Shown in pieces: positions 1 through 6,379 of a stretch of 14,917 nucleotides of DNA; position 1 is the first letter of the stretch, and every line of letters starts with the position of its first letter. Source of the stretch: UBA1081 sp045636025. GTDB lineage: Bacteria; Bacillota; Clostridia; Oscillospirales; Acutalibacteraceae. The notes beneath the pieces were generated by a model. That model was given only the letters and a program-made list of their open reading frames with translations, had not been told where the DNA came from and searched no databases. The DNA lies in NCBI GenBank assembly GCA_045636025.1, contig JAZTWP010000007.1:1-14917 (forward strand). Direction: 5' to 3'. The position numbers and the translations under genes were made by a program.

Positions 1-1032
1 GGTTCAGCTGTGCCTGAAGTTCTTTTCCTTGTTGTAGGTCTTGTTCTTGCTGCAATTGTTGAGAAATCTCCCGAACCTATGGATCCTCTTACAGTTCAGA
101 AGAGAAAATATCTCATTATGGCAATCGTAACAGTTGTATTAGGCTCTGTTCTTTATGCAAGAGCTTGCTTCGGCGTTAAAGAAAGAGTAAAGATGCCTTC
201 ACGTGTACGCCAGCCCGGTGAACCCTCACAGCTCAAGCGTATCTTCACTTGCAAACCTCTTATTCTTGTTCTCCTTATGGGTGTGCTTTCAAGCGGAAGA
301 TATATGATCGGTGCTGCAGCTATCCACGTTGCACGTTACTCATTCTACATAGGTCCCGAACTTGCAACACTTGCAACTGAAGCTGAAAGAATTGCTGCTG
401 TTGAAACAAGTATTTCAACAGTAAAAACAATTTTCCAGATAAGCTCTATCGTAGGTCTTTTCGGTGCAACACTCTTTATGCCAAAACTTATGAAAAAGTT
501 TGACTACAAGAAGCTTGTTATCGTTTCCTGCCTTGCAGGTTTTGTTGCAAGTATCGTAACAACAATTGTAGGCTGGTTCACAATGAATCTCTACGCTTGT
601 ATCCCCTTCATCATCATTTCTTGTATCCCCCTCGGTGTTATCAACACAGTCTGCTTTGCAATGATATGTGACTGTCTTGACTATATGGAACTTAAAACAG
701 GCTTCCGTGACAATGCGCTCGGTGCCGCTTGTCAGGGATTCATCAATAAAATCGGTAACGCATTTGCAACATCAGGTATCGTTATTATGTATATGGTAAT
801 AGGTCTCAAGCCTGAACAGATGCTGTCTTCCTCAGCAGTTATGGCTGCAACAGATCTGGATCCCCAGCTTCGTTTTGCAATGTTCACACTCGTTTCAATT
901 ATTCCCGGTATCAGTATGCTTCTTTGCTCAATTCCTATGTTCTTCTATAAGATTGCAGGTAAAGAAAAAGAAAAAATCATTTCTGAACTTGCAGAAAAGA
1001 GACAGTCTGAAGGTCTCGTTGTTGAGTCCTGA
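1..1032 (+). CDS. GPH-family (MelB-like) sugar:cation symporter, C-terminal part
   Basis: The reading frame is open from base 1, so the N-terminus lies outside the window; about 343 residues remain of a family usually near 450-500. The visible part alternates hydrophobic segments with short charged loops, and I count roughly seven to eight membrane spans. A GPH signature is visible at bases 667-756: D-C-L-D-Y-M-E-L-K-T-G-F-R followed by a small-residue stretch and F-I-N-K-I-G. Family knowledge: these permeases import oligosaccharides or glycosides together with Na+ or H+ across the cytoplasmic membrane. The C-terminus is a charged, Lys/Glu-rich cytosolic tail. The gene ends at a bidirectional terminator shared with the convergent PHP gene. 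Glycosidases elsewhere in the window suggest a glycan substrate, but the sequence does not identify which one. Confidence 0.85.
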   Translation, partial: GSAVPEVLFLVVGLVLAAIVEKSPEPMDPLTVQKRKYLIMAIVTVVLGSVLYARACFGVKERVKMPSRVRQPGEPSQLKRIFTCKPLILVLLMGVLSSGRYMIGAAAIHVARYSFYIGPELATLATEAERIAAVETSISTVKTIFQISSIVGLFGATLFMPKLMKKFDYKKLVIVSCLAGFVASIVTTIVGWFTMNLYACIPFIIISCIPLGVINTVCFAMICDCLDYMELKTGFRDNALGAACQGFINKIGNAFATSGIVIMYMVIGLKPEQMLSSSAVMAATDLDPQLRFAMFTLVSIIPGISMLLCSIPMFFYKIAGKEKEKIISELAEKRQSEGLVVES

Positions 1033-1043
1033 TAAAAAAAATC

Positions 1044-1076
1044 AAGCAGGCACATCAAACGATGTGCCTGCTTTTG
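1044..1076. terminator. Bidirectional intrinsic terminator between symporter and PHP gene
   Basis: A 13-bp perfect stem pairs 1044-1056 with 1061-1073 around the loop AAAC. It is followed by TTTTGTTTT on the plus strand and has an A-run (1034-1041) that reads as a T-run on the minus strand. It lies between the two convergent stop codons and can serve both genes. Confidence 0.88.
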
Positions 1077-1078
1077 TT

Positions 1079-1987
1079 TTACTTAAGGAATATAGGATTT
1101 GTCCAGGCTCTGTTACCGTCTTTATCAATAACAACTGCACGGACATATTCATAATCATCCCTGAGGTCAGCCTCTGCGTGGTCTGTGTTTTCAAACTGCT
1201 TGTTGGGATGTGCATCTGCACAGAACCAGATTTTTGCAACCTCACCGTCTGTATCAATATACACTCTGTCGTTATCAACATAAAAATCCTTGATAACGGG
1301 ACCGCAGGAAGAATAGAATCTGCCTTCATTGATGGCATTGAGAATTGATTTTACATCATTCTCTGCATTTACCATAACCCAGCCTTTGCCGTGATGATGA
1401 GGCTGATGACCGTCGTCAACTGCAACACCCCAGAGCTTGTGCCCCATACCGAGCATATCGTCCCAGTAGAGAGCATTTGTATCCATAAAGTTCTCATCTG
1501 CTCCGCCTGAGTTCCAGATTTCCATTGCAAAAAGTCCCTTGAGCTTGTCAAAATATCTGGGAGGTGTGCCGCTCCATTCGGGATGACAATAGAATGTTAT
1601 ATTGTTCTTTGCGTGAACCATATCAAGATATTTCTGAAAATCTTCCTGAGTTTTCACATTTTCGCAATAAAATTCTTCGTCCTGAGAAAAACCGTTTGTT
1701 TCATCATCGGGACCGAGACATACTGTGTGATATGTGCGGAATCCGCAACCGCGGAAGAACTTTGCATCAATCTCAATACCGGGAATAATTGTGATTCCTG
1801 ATTCGGGTAAATATGTTTTATAATTGTATATACTGTGGTCAGTAATTGCAAGAAAATCATAGTTATTTTCCGCATGGATTCTCATTGTATCTTCGGGTGT
1901 ACATTCACCGTCTGATCTTGTTGTGTGGCAATGAAGAGCACCTTTGAGAAGTTTTCCGCTACCTGTAAAAGCTGATTGTCTGTTCAA
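1079..1987 (-). CDS. PHP-domain metallohydrolase (CehA/McbA-like)
   Basis: A 302-residue cytosolic protein with no signal peptide. The PHP metal site is visible: H-C-H at residues 19-21 followed by T-T-R-S-D-G, then I-T-D-H-S at 48-52, P-G-I-E-I-D near 65-70, F-Y-C-H-P-E-W, and a late D-D-G-H-Q-P-H-H-H stretch. Family knowledge: PHP proteins are metal-dependent phosphoesterases or related hydrolases; the CehA/McbA branch has few known substrates. I chose TTG at 1987 because a perfect AGGAGG (1995-2000) sits 7 bases upstream; the ATG at 2029 would put that site inside the gene and add 14 residues. The gene converges on the symporter, and a weak promoter lies at 2020-2048. The second PHP protein in the window (9245-10549) is longer and divergent. 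Substrate unknown. Confidence 0.82.
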   Translation of the reverse strand: MNRQSAFTGSGKLLKGALHCHTTRSDGECTPEDTMRIHAENNYDFLAITDHSIYNYKTYLPESGITIIPGIEIDAKFFRGCGFRTYHTVCLGPDDETNGFSQDEEFYCENVKTQEDFQKYLDMVHAKNNITFYCHPEWSGTPPRYFDKLKGLFAMEIWNSGGADENFMDTNALYWDDMLGMGHKLWGVAVDDGHQPHHHGKGWVMVNAENDVKSILNAINEGRFYSSCGPVIKDFYVDNDRVYIDTDGEVAKIWFCADAHPNKQFENTDHAEADLRDDYEYVRAVVIDKDGNRAWTNPIFLK

Positions 1988-2019
1988 AAAAAAACCTCCT
2001 AAAGTTTTTTGATATGGTA

Positions 2020-2048
2020 ATATTAACACAGTTTCAAAAGCAAAACAA
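2020..2048 (-). promoter_or_regulatory. Possible sigma-A promoter for the PHP gene
   Basis: On the minus strand TTGTTT (2043-2048) is separated by 17 bases from TAATAT (2020-2025), about 33 bases upstream of the TTG start. Both boxes are imperfect and the region is AT-rich, so this is tentative. Confidence 0.4.
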
Positions 2049-2071
2049 GTGCAAAAATTTTATTTATAGAC

Positions 2072-2100
2072 TTGACAAAGAACAAAGAAAATGATATTAT
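2072..2100 (+). promoter_or_regulatory. Strong sigma-A promoter of the tRNA operon
   Basis: TTGACA (2072-2077), a 17-base spacer and TATTAT (2095-2100), with an extended -10 TG at 2092-2093. This is the best promoter match in the window, as expected for stable RNA genes. Transcription should start near 2107. Confidence 0.85.
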
Positions 2101-2106
2101 ATTCAA

Positions 2107-2192
2107 GCATTCTGTGAATGCACAGCGGATCAGCTTGATTGCCCGCCTCGGATGCCTCTGCCGTGTAAAATTTAAGAGGTTCTTATTTTAAT
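2107..2192 (+). other. Structured leader of the tRNA transcript
   Basis: About 86 bases lie between the predicted start site and the tRNA-like sequence. They can fold into a hairpin GCATTC/GAATGC (2107-2112 with 2116-2121), then a bulged hairpin GCGGATCA/TGAT..CCGC (2125-2146). A short CCTCT/AGAGG pairing is followed by a T-rich run. No convincing open reading frame or known RNA family was recognised. It is probably 5' leader removed by RNase P and other nucleases. Confidence 0.35.
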
Positions 2193-2243
2193 CGGATGTG
2201 GCGGAATTGGCAACATCGAATCCAACCGCAATCAGGTTAGTAT
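2193..2243 (+). pseudogene. Truncated tRNA-Leu copy
   Basis: Bases 2193-2212 match the intact tRNA-Leu 5' part (2245-2264) exactly over 20 of 20 bases, covering most of the acceptor 5' strand and the D-arm start. Homology then decays, except for TCAGGTT near 2232-2238, which recalls the tRNA-Leu anticodon loop. There is no 3' acceptor strand, T arm or CCA, so it cannot be a functional tRNA. It is co-transcribed directly ahead of the intact gene. It may be a relic of partial tandem duplication. GATGT (2195-2199) can pair with ACATC (2213-2217), so it can still form a small hairpin. Confidence 0.6.
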
Positions 2244-2331
2244 GCGGATGTGGCGGAATTGGCAGACGCGCTAGATTCAGGTTCTAGTGAACGCTAAGTT
2301 CATGTGGGTTCAAGTCCCGTCATCCGCACCA
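2244..2331 (+). tRNA. tRNA-Leu (anticodon CAG)
   Basis: A class II tRNA with acceptor stem GCGGATG/CATCCGC (2244-2250 with 2321-2327). The anticodon stem CTAGA/TCTAG encloses the loop TTCAGGT, giving anticodon CAG at 2278-2280. The variable arm is long (TGAAC/GTTCA), as expected for leucine, and the T loop is TTCAAGT. Discriminator A2328 is followed by an encoded CCA. It reads CUG codons and is separated from tRNA-Val by 4 bases in the same transcript. Confidence 0.95.
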
Positions 2332-2335
2332 ACTT

Positions 2336-2411
2336 GGGAGCATAGCTCAGCTGGGAGAGCATCTGCCTTACAAGCAGAGGGTCATAGGTTCGAGCCCTAT
2401 TGTTCCCACCA
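2336..2411 (+). tRNA. tRNA-Val (anticodon TAC)
   Basis: A 76-base cloverleaf with acceptor GGGAGCA/TGTTCCC containing one G-T wobble. It has a standard D arm, the anticodon stem TCTGC/GCAGA with loop CTTACAA (anticodon TAC at 2369-2371), a T arm with TTCGAGC, and encoded CCA at 2409-2411. It is the last gene of the operon, directly before a terminator. Confidence 0.96.
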
Positions 2412-2414
2412 GAT

Positions 2415-2451
2415 ACAAGCATAGAACAAAACGTTCTATGCTTGTTTTTTT
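2415..2451 (+). terminator. Intrinsic terminator of the tRNA operon
   Basis: A 13-bp stem pairs 2415-2427 with 2433-2445 around a 5-base AAAAC loop, followed by T7 at 2445-2451. It begins 4 bases after the CCA of tRNA-Val. Confidence 0.92.
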
Positions 2452-2468
2452 ATTCCCCGGAATATGAA

Positions 2469-2502
2469 AAATCTCCCTGAAAATCATTTTTCAGGGAGAT
2501 TT
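2469..2502 (-). terminator. Intrinsic terminator of the GH43-like gene
   Basis: A 15-bp perfect stem pairs 2469-2483 with 2488-2502 around a 4-base loop, just past the minus-strand stop codon. On the minus strand it runs into ATTTTTCAT. It gives the convergent gene its own stop, separate from the tRNA terminator. Confidence 0.85.
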
Positions 2503-2506
2503 GTAT

Positions 2507-3466
2507 TTATTTTATCTCTGCAGAAAAAATTCCTATCGATTCTCTGCCGTGAATCATATCTGCAGTGTTTCTTGCATTGAAATACATTATGAGGTTATTG
2601 CCGTATTTCACAAGATGTGATGCATACACAAACTGTGCCATCCAGTTGTTATCTCCGCACTTCTGCGGCACAAGAAACGATCTTACAAACTCAAAATCCA
2701 CACCGTCCTGAGATTTAAGAAGCATTATTGCAGAATGGCTTTTGCCGTCTTTTTCAAAAATTCCGTTCTGCAGACCGATATAACAATCAGCAAGTTTATA
2801 AACCTTGATACAGCCTGAACAGAGATTGAGATATTCTGTTTCTTTATCAGGACTTATTACAGGGCTGACTCTTGCATAATAACCGCTGCTGATTTTATCA
2901 CTTTCGGCAAAGCTGATATGAGTCGGTTCACAGAAACCGCAGTCTTTAATAAATGTCTGACCGCAGGAATAATAGAGTCTGTATCCGTTTTCAGTTTTTA
3001 CAAGATACGGATTCGACAATGCCTGACCGTTATCATCACACTCAAACTGCCTTGTGCTGCCGAGAACAAGTTTCGGCTCTGACCATTTATCAAGATCATA
3101 TGACTCTGTAACATAAATCTCAGATTTCCATTTTCCGCCTACAACGGTAAGTGCATTTTTCATAAGAACCTGAGTATGCTCATAAAACAGGTAATATCTG
3201 CCGTCAATATAATTTATATTGGGACGCATGGCACGGGGTACAATTTTTTTCACTTTGTTGAAATCAATACCGTTTTCGCTTACATAATGATAAACTCCGA
3301 AAAATGTGTGTGCAAACAGATGCCATCTGCCGTCGTGTGAATTTTCGGGTGTGAGCACAGACGGATCCGCAACAACAAAGCTGTTTGCGGGATTTTTTAT
3401 AACGGGATTGTTTTCGTACAAAGAAAATTCAAGATTGTTGAATTGTTCAAAAGTTAAATTCTGCAT
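2507..3466 (-). CDS. GH43/GH32-like five-bladed beta-propeller glycosidase
   Basis: A 319-residue protein without a signal peptide. Features of GH43-type propellers are visible: an early V-V-A-D-P-S-V motif with the likely catalytic Asp34, then repeated strand pairs of the W-H-L-F-A-H, G-R-Y-Y-L-F-Y-E and G-Y-R-L-Y-Y-S type. A late N-L-I-M-Y-F-N-A-R segment and a terminal S-I-G-I-F-S-A-E complete the pattern. Family knowledge: such proteins cleave arabinosides, xylosides, fructans or related sugars; the substrate cannot be read here. I chose ATG at 3466, preceded by GGTGA. A GTG at 3502 is also in frame, but it lies upstream of the TATAAT box (3485-3490), which would then fall inside the gene. 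The gene is divergent from trxA and shares an unusual symmetric dyad with it. Confidence 0.65.
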   Translation of the reverse strand: MQNLTFEQFNNLEFSLYENNPVIKNPANSFVVADPSVLTPENSHDGRWHLFAHTFFGVYHYVSENGIDFNKVKKIVPRAMRPNINYIDGRYYLFYEHTQVLMKNALTVVGGKWKSEIYVTESYDLDKWSEPKLVLGSTRQFECDDNGQALSNPYLVKTENGYRLYYSCGQTFIKDCGFCEPTHISFAESDKISSGYYARVSPVISPDKETEYLNLCSGCIKVYKLADCYIGLQNGIFEKDGKSHSAIMLLKSQDGVDFEFVRSFLVPQKCGDNNWMAQFVYASHLVKYGNNLIMYFNARNTADMIHGRESIGIFSAEIK

Positions 3467-3484
3467 ATTTTCACCACTTTTTTT

Positions 3485-3490
3485 ATTATA
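3485..3490 (-). promoter_or_regulatory. -10 element of the GH43-like gene, no -35
   Basis: Minus-strand TATAAT, with a predicted start near 3478 and a leader of only about 12 bases before ATG 3466. The hexamer 17 bases upstream (3508-3513) does not resemble TTGACA. A TGTGA dyad centred at 3518 lies about 40 bases upstream of the start, so activator dependence is plausible. Confidence 0.5.
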
Positions 3491-3510
3491 ACAAGTCAGC
3501 ACTCTTTTTT

Positions 3511-3525
3511 TGTGACTTTATCACA
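3511..3525. promoter_or_regulatory. CRP-like dyad TGTGA-N5-TCACA between divergent promoters
   Basis: TGTGACTTTATCACA has perfect 5-base inverted arms (3511-3515 and 3521-3525). Its centre at 3518 is 29 bases from the trxA -10 box and 28 bases from the minus-strand -10 box. Both fit a class II activator position near -41. The spacer is one base shorter than the N6 of the E. coli CRP site. The likely ligand is the Crp/Fnr-type regulator encoded at 3881-4555. Confidence 0.6.
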
Positions 3526-3546
3526 GAACTTTCACAAGAAAAGGGA

Positions 3547-3552
3547 TATAAT
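3547..3552 (+). promoter_or_regulatory. -10 element of trxA, no -35
   Basis: TATAAT, with transcription predicted near 3559. The hexamer at the -35 position (3524-3529, CAGAAC) is a poor match. The TGTGA dyad overlaps the -35 region instead, the arrangement of a class II CRP-family activated promoter. Confidence 0.6.
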
Positions 3553-3583
3553 AAAGACACAAACAAAAGAAAGGATGACTACA

Positions 3584-3892
3584 ATGTCAGTATTAAGTAT
3601 AAACAAAAACAATTTCAATGAAGTATTAAACAGTGACAAAAGAGTTCTTCTAGATTTTTATGCCGACTGGTGCAATCCCTGCCGTATGGTTTCACCCTTT
3701 GTGGAACAGATTGCAGATGAAAATCCGCAGTATCTTGTGGGCAAAATCAATGTTGATGATGAACCCGAACTTGCAAATAAATTCGGTGTTTCGGGTATTC
3801 CCACACTCGTTGTAATGGAAAACGGCAAAATCATAAATCAGTCTTCAGGCGCAAGACCTAAGAATCAGATTCTTGCTCTTTTAGAGGGTTAA
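3584..3892 (+). CDS. trxA: Thioredoxin
   Basis: A 102-residue cytosolic dithiol reductant of normal thioredoxin length. The redox site is W-C-N-P-C (Cys30, Cys33) in place of the usual W-C-G-P-C. The buried acidic-strand context D-F-Y-A-D-W precedes it, and the cis-proline loop G-I-P-T (Pro73) is present, followed by the V-V-M-E-N-G-K strand. I chose ATG 3584 because AAGGA at 3571-3575 then has an 8-base spacing; the ATG at 3575 overlaps that ribosome binding site. Thioredoxin is kept reduced by TrxB, encoded nearby, and in turn reduces Bcp-type peroxiredoxins. Its last 12 bases overlap the end of the convergent regulator gene, with no terminator visible between them. Confidence 0.95.
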   Translation: MSVLSINKNNFNEVLNSDKRVLLDFYADWCNPCRMVSPFVEQIADENPQYLVGKINVDDEPELANKFGVSGIPTLVVMENGKIINQSSGARPKNQILALLEG

Positions 3893-4555
3893 CTGACGAA
3901 GCTTTTTCTTATCGGTTATTTTTACACCTTTACGGGAAAGCTCCACAATGCCATCAGCTGAAAAATATTTGAGCATTCTTGAAACGACCTCACGGGCAGA
4001 CCCCATATAACGGGCAATCTGTTCGTGAGTCAATGCTATATTATCCGATCCTGTTCTTGCAGATTCATCAGAAAGAAAAATTGCAAGTCTTTTATCCATA
4101 CTCATAAAGAGGATTTGCTGCATTACCCACATTACATCAGAAAAACGGCTTACTGCTGTCTCAAGGGCAAAGATTCTTACGGCATCGTTATTCTCTGTTA
4201 CGGTTGAAAAAGCACAACCGCTGATTATGTAACATTCGCTGTCTTCTTCAGCATCCACAAAAACATCAAAAGTTATTGAGCTGAAAACGCAGGAGGCGGA
4301 AAGCATACACATATCACCGCTGTATAGTCTGTAAAGAGTCACATCTTTGCCGTCTTCAGACATAATATACACTCTCAGACAACCTGAGCGGACAAATATC
4401 ACACCTGAACAACCGTTGCCGTCGTGAATATTTGTGCCCTTGGGATAAGTCAGCGCAAGAGAATTATTGCAGATAAATTCTTTATCCTCCCGTGAAATAT
4501 CTTTCCAGAATGAAAAAGTTTCTGCATAAACAGATTCAAACATTGAAATTCCCAT
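3881..4555 (-). CDS. Crp/Fnr-family regulator, Cys-rich
   Basis: A 224-residue protein with an N-terminal cyclic-nucleotide-type beta roll (about 15-115), a dimer helix (about 125-160) and a winged helix-turn-helix (about 172-222). The recognition helix S-A-R-E-V-V-S-R has R188, E189 and R193 in the places where CRP uses Arg180, Glu181 and Arg185 to read TGTGA. The cAMP-binding R-S/T-A motif is absent; that region instead reads D-M-C-M-L-S-A-S-C. Seven cysteines (29, 49, 59, 83, 89, 108, 114) fall in the sensory half, with no FNR-style N-terminal Cys cluster. Inference: a thiol or redox sensor controlling trxA and trxB. The start is supported by GGAGGG 7 bases upstream. The gene is divergent from trxB and convergent with trxA. 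Confidence 0.85.
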   Translation of the reverse strand: MGISMFESVYAETFSFWKDISREDKEFICNNSLALTYPKGTNIHDGNGCSGVIFVRSGCLRVYIMSEDGKDVTLYRLYSGDMCMLSASCVFSSITFDVFVDAEEDSECYIISGCAFSTVTENNDAVRIFALETAVSRFSDVMWVMQQILFMSMDKRLAIFLSDESARTGSDNIALTHEQIARYMGSAREVVSRMLKYFSADGIVELSRKGVKITDKKKLRQLTL

Positions 4556-4579
4556 TTTCAGCCCTCCTTTTGTTTTTTT

Positions 4580-4608
4580 ATTATATCATCTTAAATATTT
4601 GATATCAA
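4580..4608 (-). promoter_or_regulatory. Sigma-A promoter of the Crp/Fnr regulator
   Basis: On the minus strand TTGATA (4603-4608), a 17-base spacer and TATAAT (4580-4585), predicting a start near 4574 and an 18-19-base leader carrying AAAGGAGGG. The -35 lies inside a 10-base palindrome TTGATATCAA (4599-4608). The TGTGA site at 4617-4631 lies just upstream and could allow autoregulation. Confidence 0.75.
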
Positions 4609-4616
4609 CAAAAAAA

Positions 4617-4631
4617 TGTGACAAGGTTACT
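4617..4631. promoter_or_regulatory. Second CRP-like half-conserved dyad, upstream of trxB
   Basis: TGTGACAAGGTTACT shares TGTGAC and the T.AC of the second arm with the trxA site at the same N5 spacing. One arm is perfect and the other matches TCACA at 3 of 5 bases. Its centre (4624) is 28 bases before the trxB -10 box, matching the trxA geometry. Confidence 0.5.
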
Positions 4632-4648
4632 GAAATTACCTGAAGATG

Positions 4649-4657
4649 TGATATAAT
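4649..4657 (+). promoter_or_regulatory. Extended -10 promoter of trxB, no -35
   Basis: TGATATAAT is an extended -10 with the TATAAT hexamer at 4652-4657 and a predicted start near 4664. The -35 position (4629-4634, ACTGAA) is a poor match, so activation from the upstream TGTGA site is likely. This promoter probably drives trxB, the ZIP gene and bcp. Confidence 0.6.
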
Positions 4658-4687
4658 ACATATAAACAAAGAGAAAGGAACACCGTT

Positions 4688-5608
4688 ATGGATAAAATTT
4701 ATGACATTATAATTCTCGGCGGAGGCCCTGCAGGTTACACAGCTGCACTTTACACAGCCCGTGCAAGTCTTGAAACTCTTGTTATTGAAAAAATGTCGGC
4801 AGGCGGTCAGATGACTCTGACAGACACGATTGACAATTATCCCGGTTTTCCCGACGGAGTTGACGGTTTCACTCTCGGCATGCAGATGCAGCAGGGAGCA
4901 GAGAAATTCGGAGCTGTGACAGTTTATGACGAAATAACTGCTGTCGATTTTAACGGCAGAACAAAGAAGATTCACACTTCATCCGGAACATACAATGCAA
5001 AAGCCGTTATAATTGCAACGGGTGCAAATCCCCGTGAATTGGGACTTGCCGAAGAATCTGCACTTATCGGAAAAGGTGTTCATTACTGTGCTCATTGCGA
5101 CGGCAGATTTTACAAGGACAAGACTGTCGCTGTTGCAGGCGGTGGAAACAGTGCAGCGGCAGATGCTCTTTATCTTTCACGCATTGCAAAAAAAGTTTAT
5201 CTTGTTCACCGCAGAGACACATTAAGAGCAACAAAAATCTACCACACTCCCCTGACTCAGGCTGAAAATATTGAATTCATATGGAACAGCAACATAACAA
5301 AAATAATTTCTGACGGAAAAGTCACCGGTATAGAAAATACAGATAAAATAAGCGGCGAAACTTCCCGTTATGATTGCGACGGAGTTTTTATCAGCATTGG
5401 AAGAAAACCTGCAACGGAATTTCTTAAAAATTCGGTTACACTTGACGAAAACGGATATATAGTTGCAGATGAATCAACAAAGACAGATATTGACGGTGTT
5501 TTTGCCGCAGGTGATGTCCGAACAAAAGACCTCAGACAAGTTGTAACAGCCGTTTCAGACGGTGCAACAGCGGCACATTTTGCAGAAGAATATATAAATA
5601 CATTATAA
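4688..5608 (+). CDS. trxB: Thioredoxin-disulfide reductase
   Basis: A 306-residue low-molecular-weight flavoenzyme that passes electrons from NADPH through FAD and a dithiol to thioredoxin. Motifs in order are: FAD Rossmann G-G-G-P-A-G (11-16); G-A-N-P-R-E near 112-117; redox pair C-A-H-C (Cys134, Cys137); nucleotide-binding G-G-G-N-S-A (151-156); V-H-R-R-D (173-177), whose arginines favour NADPH; and the C-terminal F-A-A-G-D-V-R FAD loop followed by Q-V-V-T-A. Length and motif order are standard. AAAGGAA precedes the ATG. It is the first gene of a run with the ZIP gene (13-base gap) and bcp, so the thioredoxin reducing branch and a thioredoxin-dependent peroxidase are co-expressed. Confidence 0.96.
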   Translation: MDKIYDIIILGGGPAGYTAALYTARASLETLVIEKMSAGGQMTLTDTIDNYPGFPDGVDGFTLGMQMQQGAEKFGAVTVYDEITAVDFNGRTKKIHTSSGTYNAKAVIIATGANPRELGLAEESALIGKGVHYCAHCDGRFYKDKTVAVAGGGNSAAADALYLSRIAKKVYLVHRRDTLRATKIYHTPLTQAENIEFIWNSNITKIISDGKVTGIENTDKISGETSRYDCDGVFISIGRKPATEFLKNSVTLDENGYIVADESTKTDIDGVFAAGDVRTKDLRQVVTAVSDGATAAHFAEEYINTL

Positions 5609-5621
5609 GAAAGGGATTTTA

Positions 5622-6374
5622 ATGGAACTTGTATTACTTACAGCCCTTGGCGTAGGCGGTGCAACCGTTATAGGTGCCGCAACAGGATTTATTTTCAAAA
5701 AAATATCTCATAAATTCTCAGATATTGTACTTTCATTTGCGGCAGGTGTTATGCTTTCAGCAGCAGTGCTGGGACTTATCATCCCGTCTGTTGAATACGG
5801 AGGCAAATGGGGACTTCTTATTACAATAGCAGGCATTTTTACAGGTGCCGTTTGTCTTAATCTTATTGACAGACTTGTACCGCATCTTCACAGACTTGCA
5901 GGTAATGATACTGAATCGCATCCGAATGCAAACTTAAGCAAAGTGCTTCTTTTTGTGGCGGCAATTGCAATTCACAATCTGCCCGAAGGTATTGCTGCAG
6001 GTGTAGGTTTCGGTTCGGGAGACACTTCTCAGGCACTCACTATAGCAGGCGGTATTGCTCTTCAGAATATTCCCGAGGGTATGGTTATTATAGCTCCGAT
6101 GCTTGCGGCAGGAGTAAAACCCTCAAAAACATTCTTCATTGCCGCTCTGACGGGTATTGTTGAAGTTATAGGCACATTTATAGGTTATTTTGCAGTAAGC
6201 GTTGCGTCTGCAATTCTTCCCTTTGCTCTCGCCTTTGCGGGAGGCACAATGCTATATGTCGTAAGTGATGAAATGATTCCCGAAACTCACGCCCACGGCA
6301 AAGAAAGAGGTGCAACATATGCACTTCTCGCAGGTTTCTGCGTAATGCTCGTTACAGATATTTTATTGGGGTGA
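5622..6374 (+). CDS. ZIP-family divalent metal transporter
   Basis: A 250-residue membrane protein of about eight spans. The ZIP metal-site motifs are H-N-L-P-E-G (118-123) in span 4 and Q-N-I-P-E-G (148-153) in span 5. A short His-containing loop lies between spans 3 and 4 (around 88-100). Family knowledge: ZIP proteins, including bacterial ZupT and GufA types, move Zn2+, Fe2+, Mn2+ or similar ions into the cytoplasm; substrate choice is not readable here. A GAAAGGG ribosome binding site precedes ATG 5622. It sits between trxB and bcp with gaps of 13 and 5 bases, so it belongs to the redox operon, perhaps supplying or balancing metal under oxidative stress. Confidence 0.9.
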   Translation: MELVLLTALGVGGATVIGAATGFIFKKISHKFSDIVLSFAAGVMLSAAVLGLIIPSVEYGGKWGLLITIAGIFTGAVCLNLIDRLVPHLHRLAGNDTESHPNANLSKVLLFVAAIAIHNLPEGIAAGVGFGSGDTSQALTIAGGIALQNIPEGMVIIAPMLAAGVKPSKTFFIAALTGIVEVIGTFIGYFAVSVASAILPFALAFAGGTMLYVVSDEMIPETHAHGKERGATYALLAGFCVMLVTDILLG

Positions 6375-6379
6375 TTTTT

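Noticed and set aside
2151..2177. Short leader peptide reading frame beginning ATGCCTCTGCC in the tRNA leader
   Set aside because: It has only seven codons, no ribosome binding site, and lies within a stable-RNA transcript.
4599..4608. TTGATATCAA as an FNR box
   Set aside because: FNR half-sites TTGAT and ATCAA need a 4-base spacer; here there is none, and the sequence is better explained as containing the -35 of the regulator promoter.
4586..4975. A 129-codon minus-strand frame across the trxB start
   Set aside because: It runs antisense to trxB motifs and across two promoters, with no ribosome binding site or recognisable domain.
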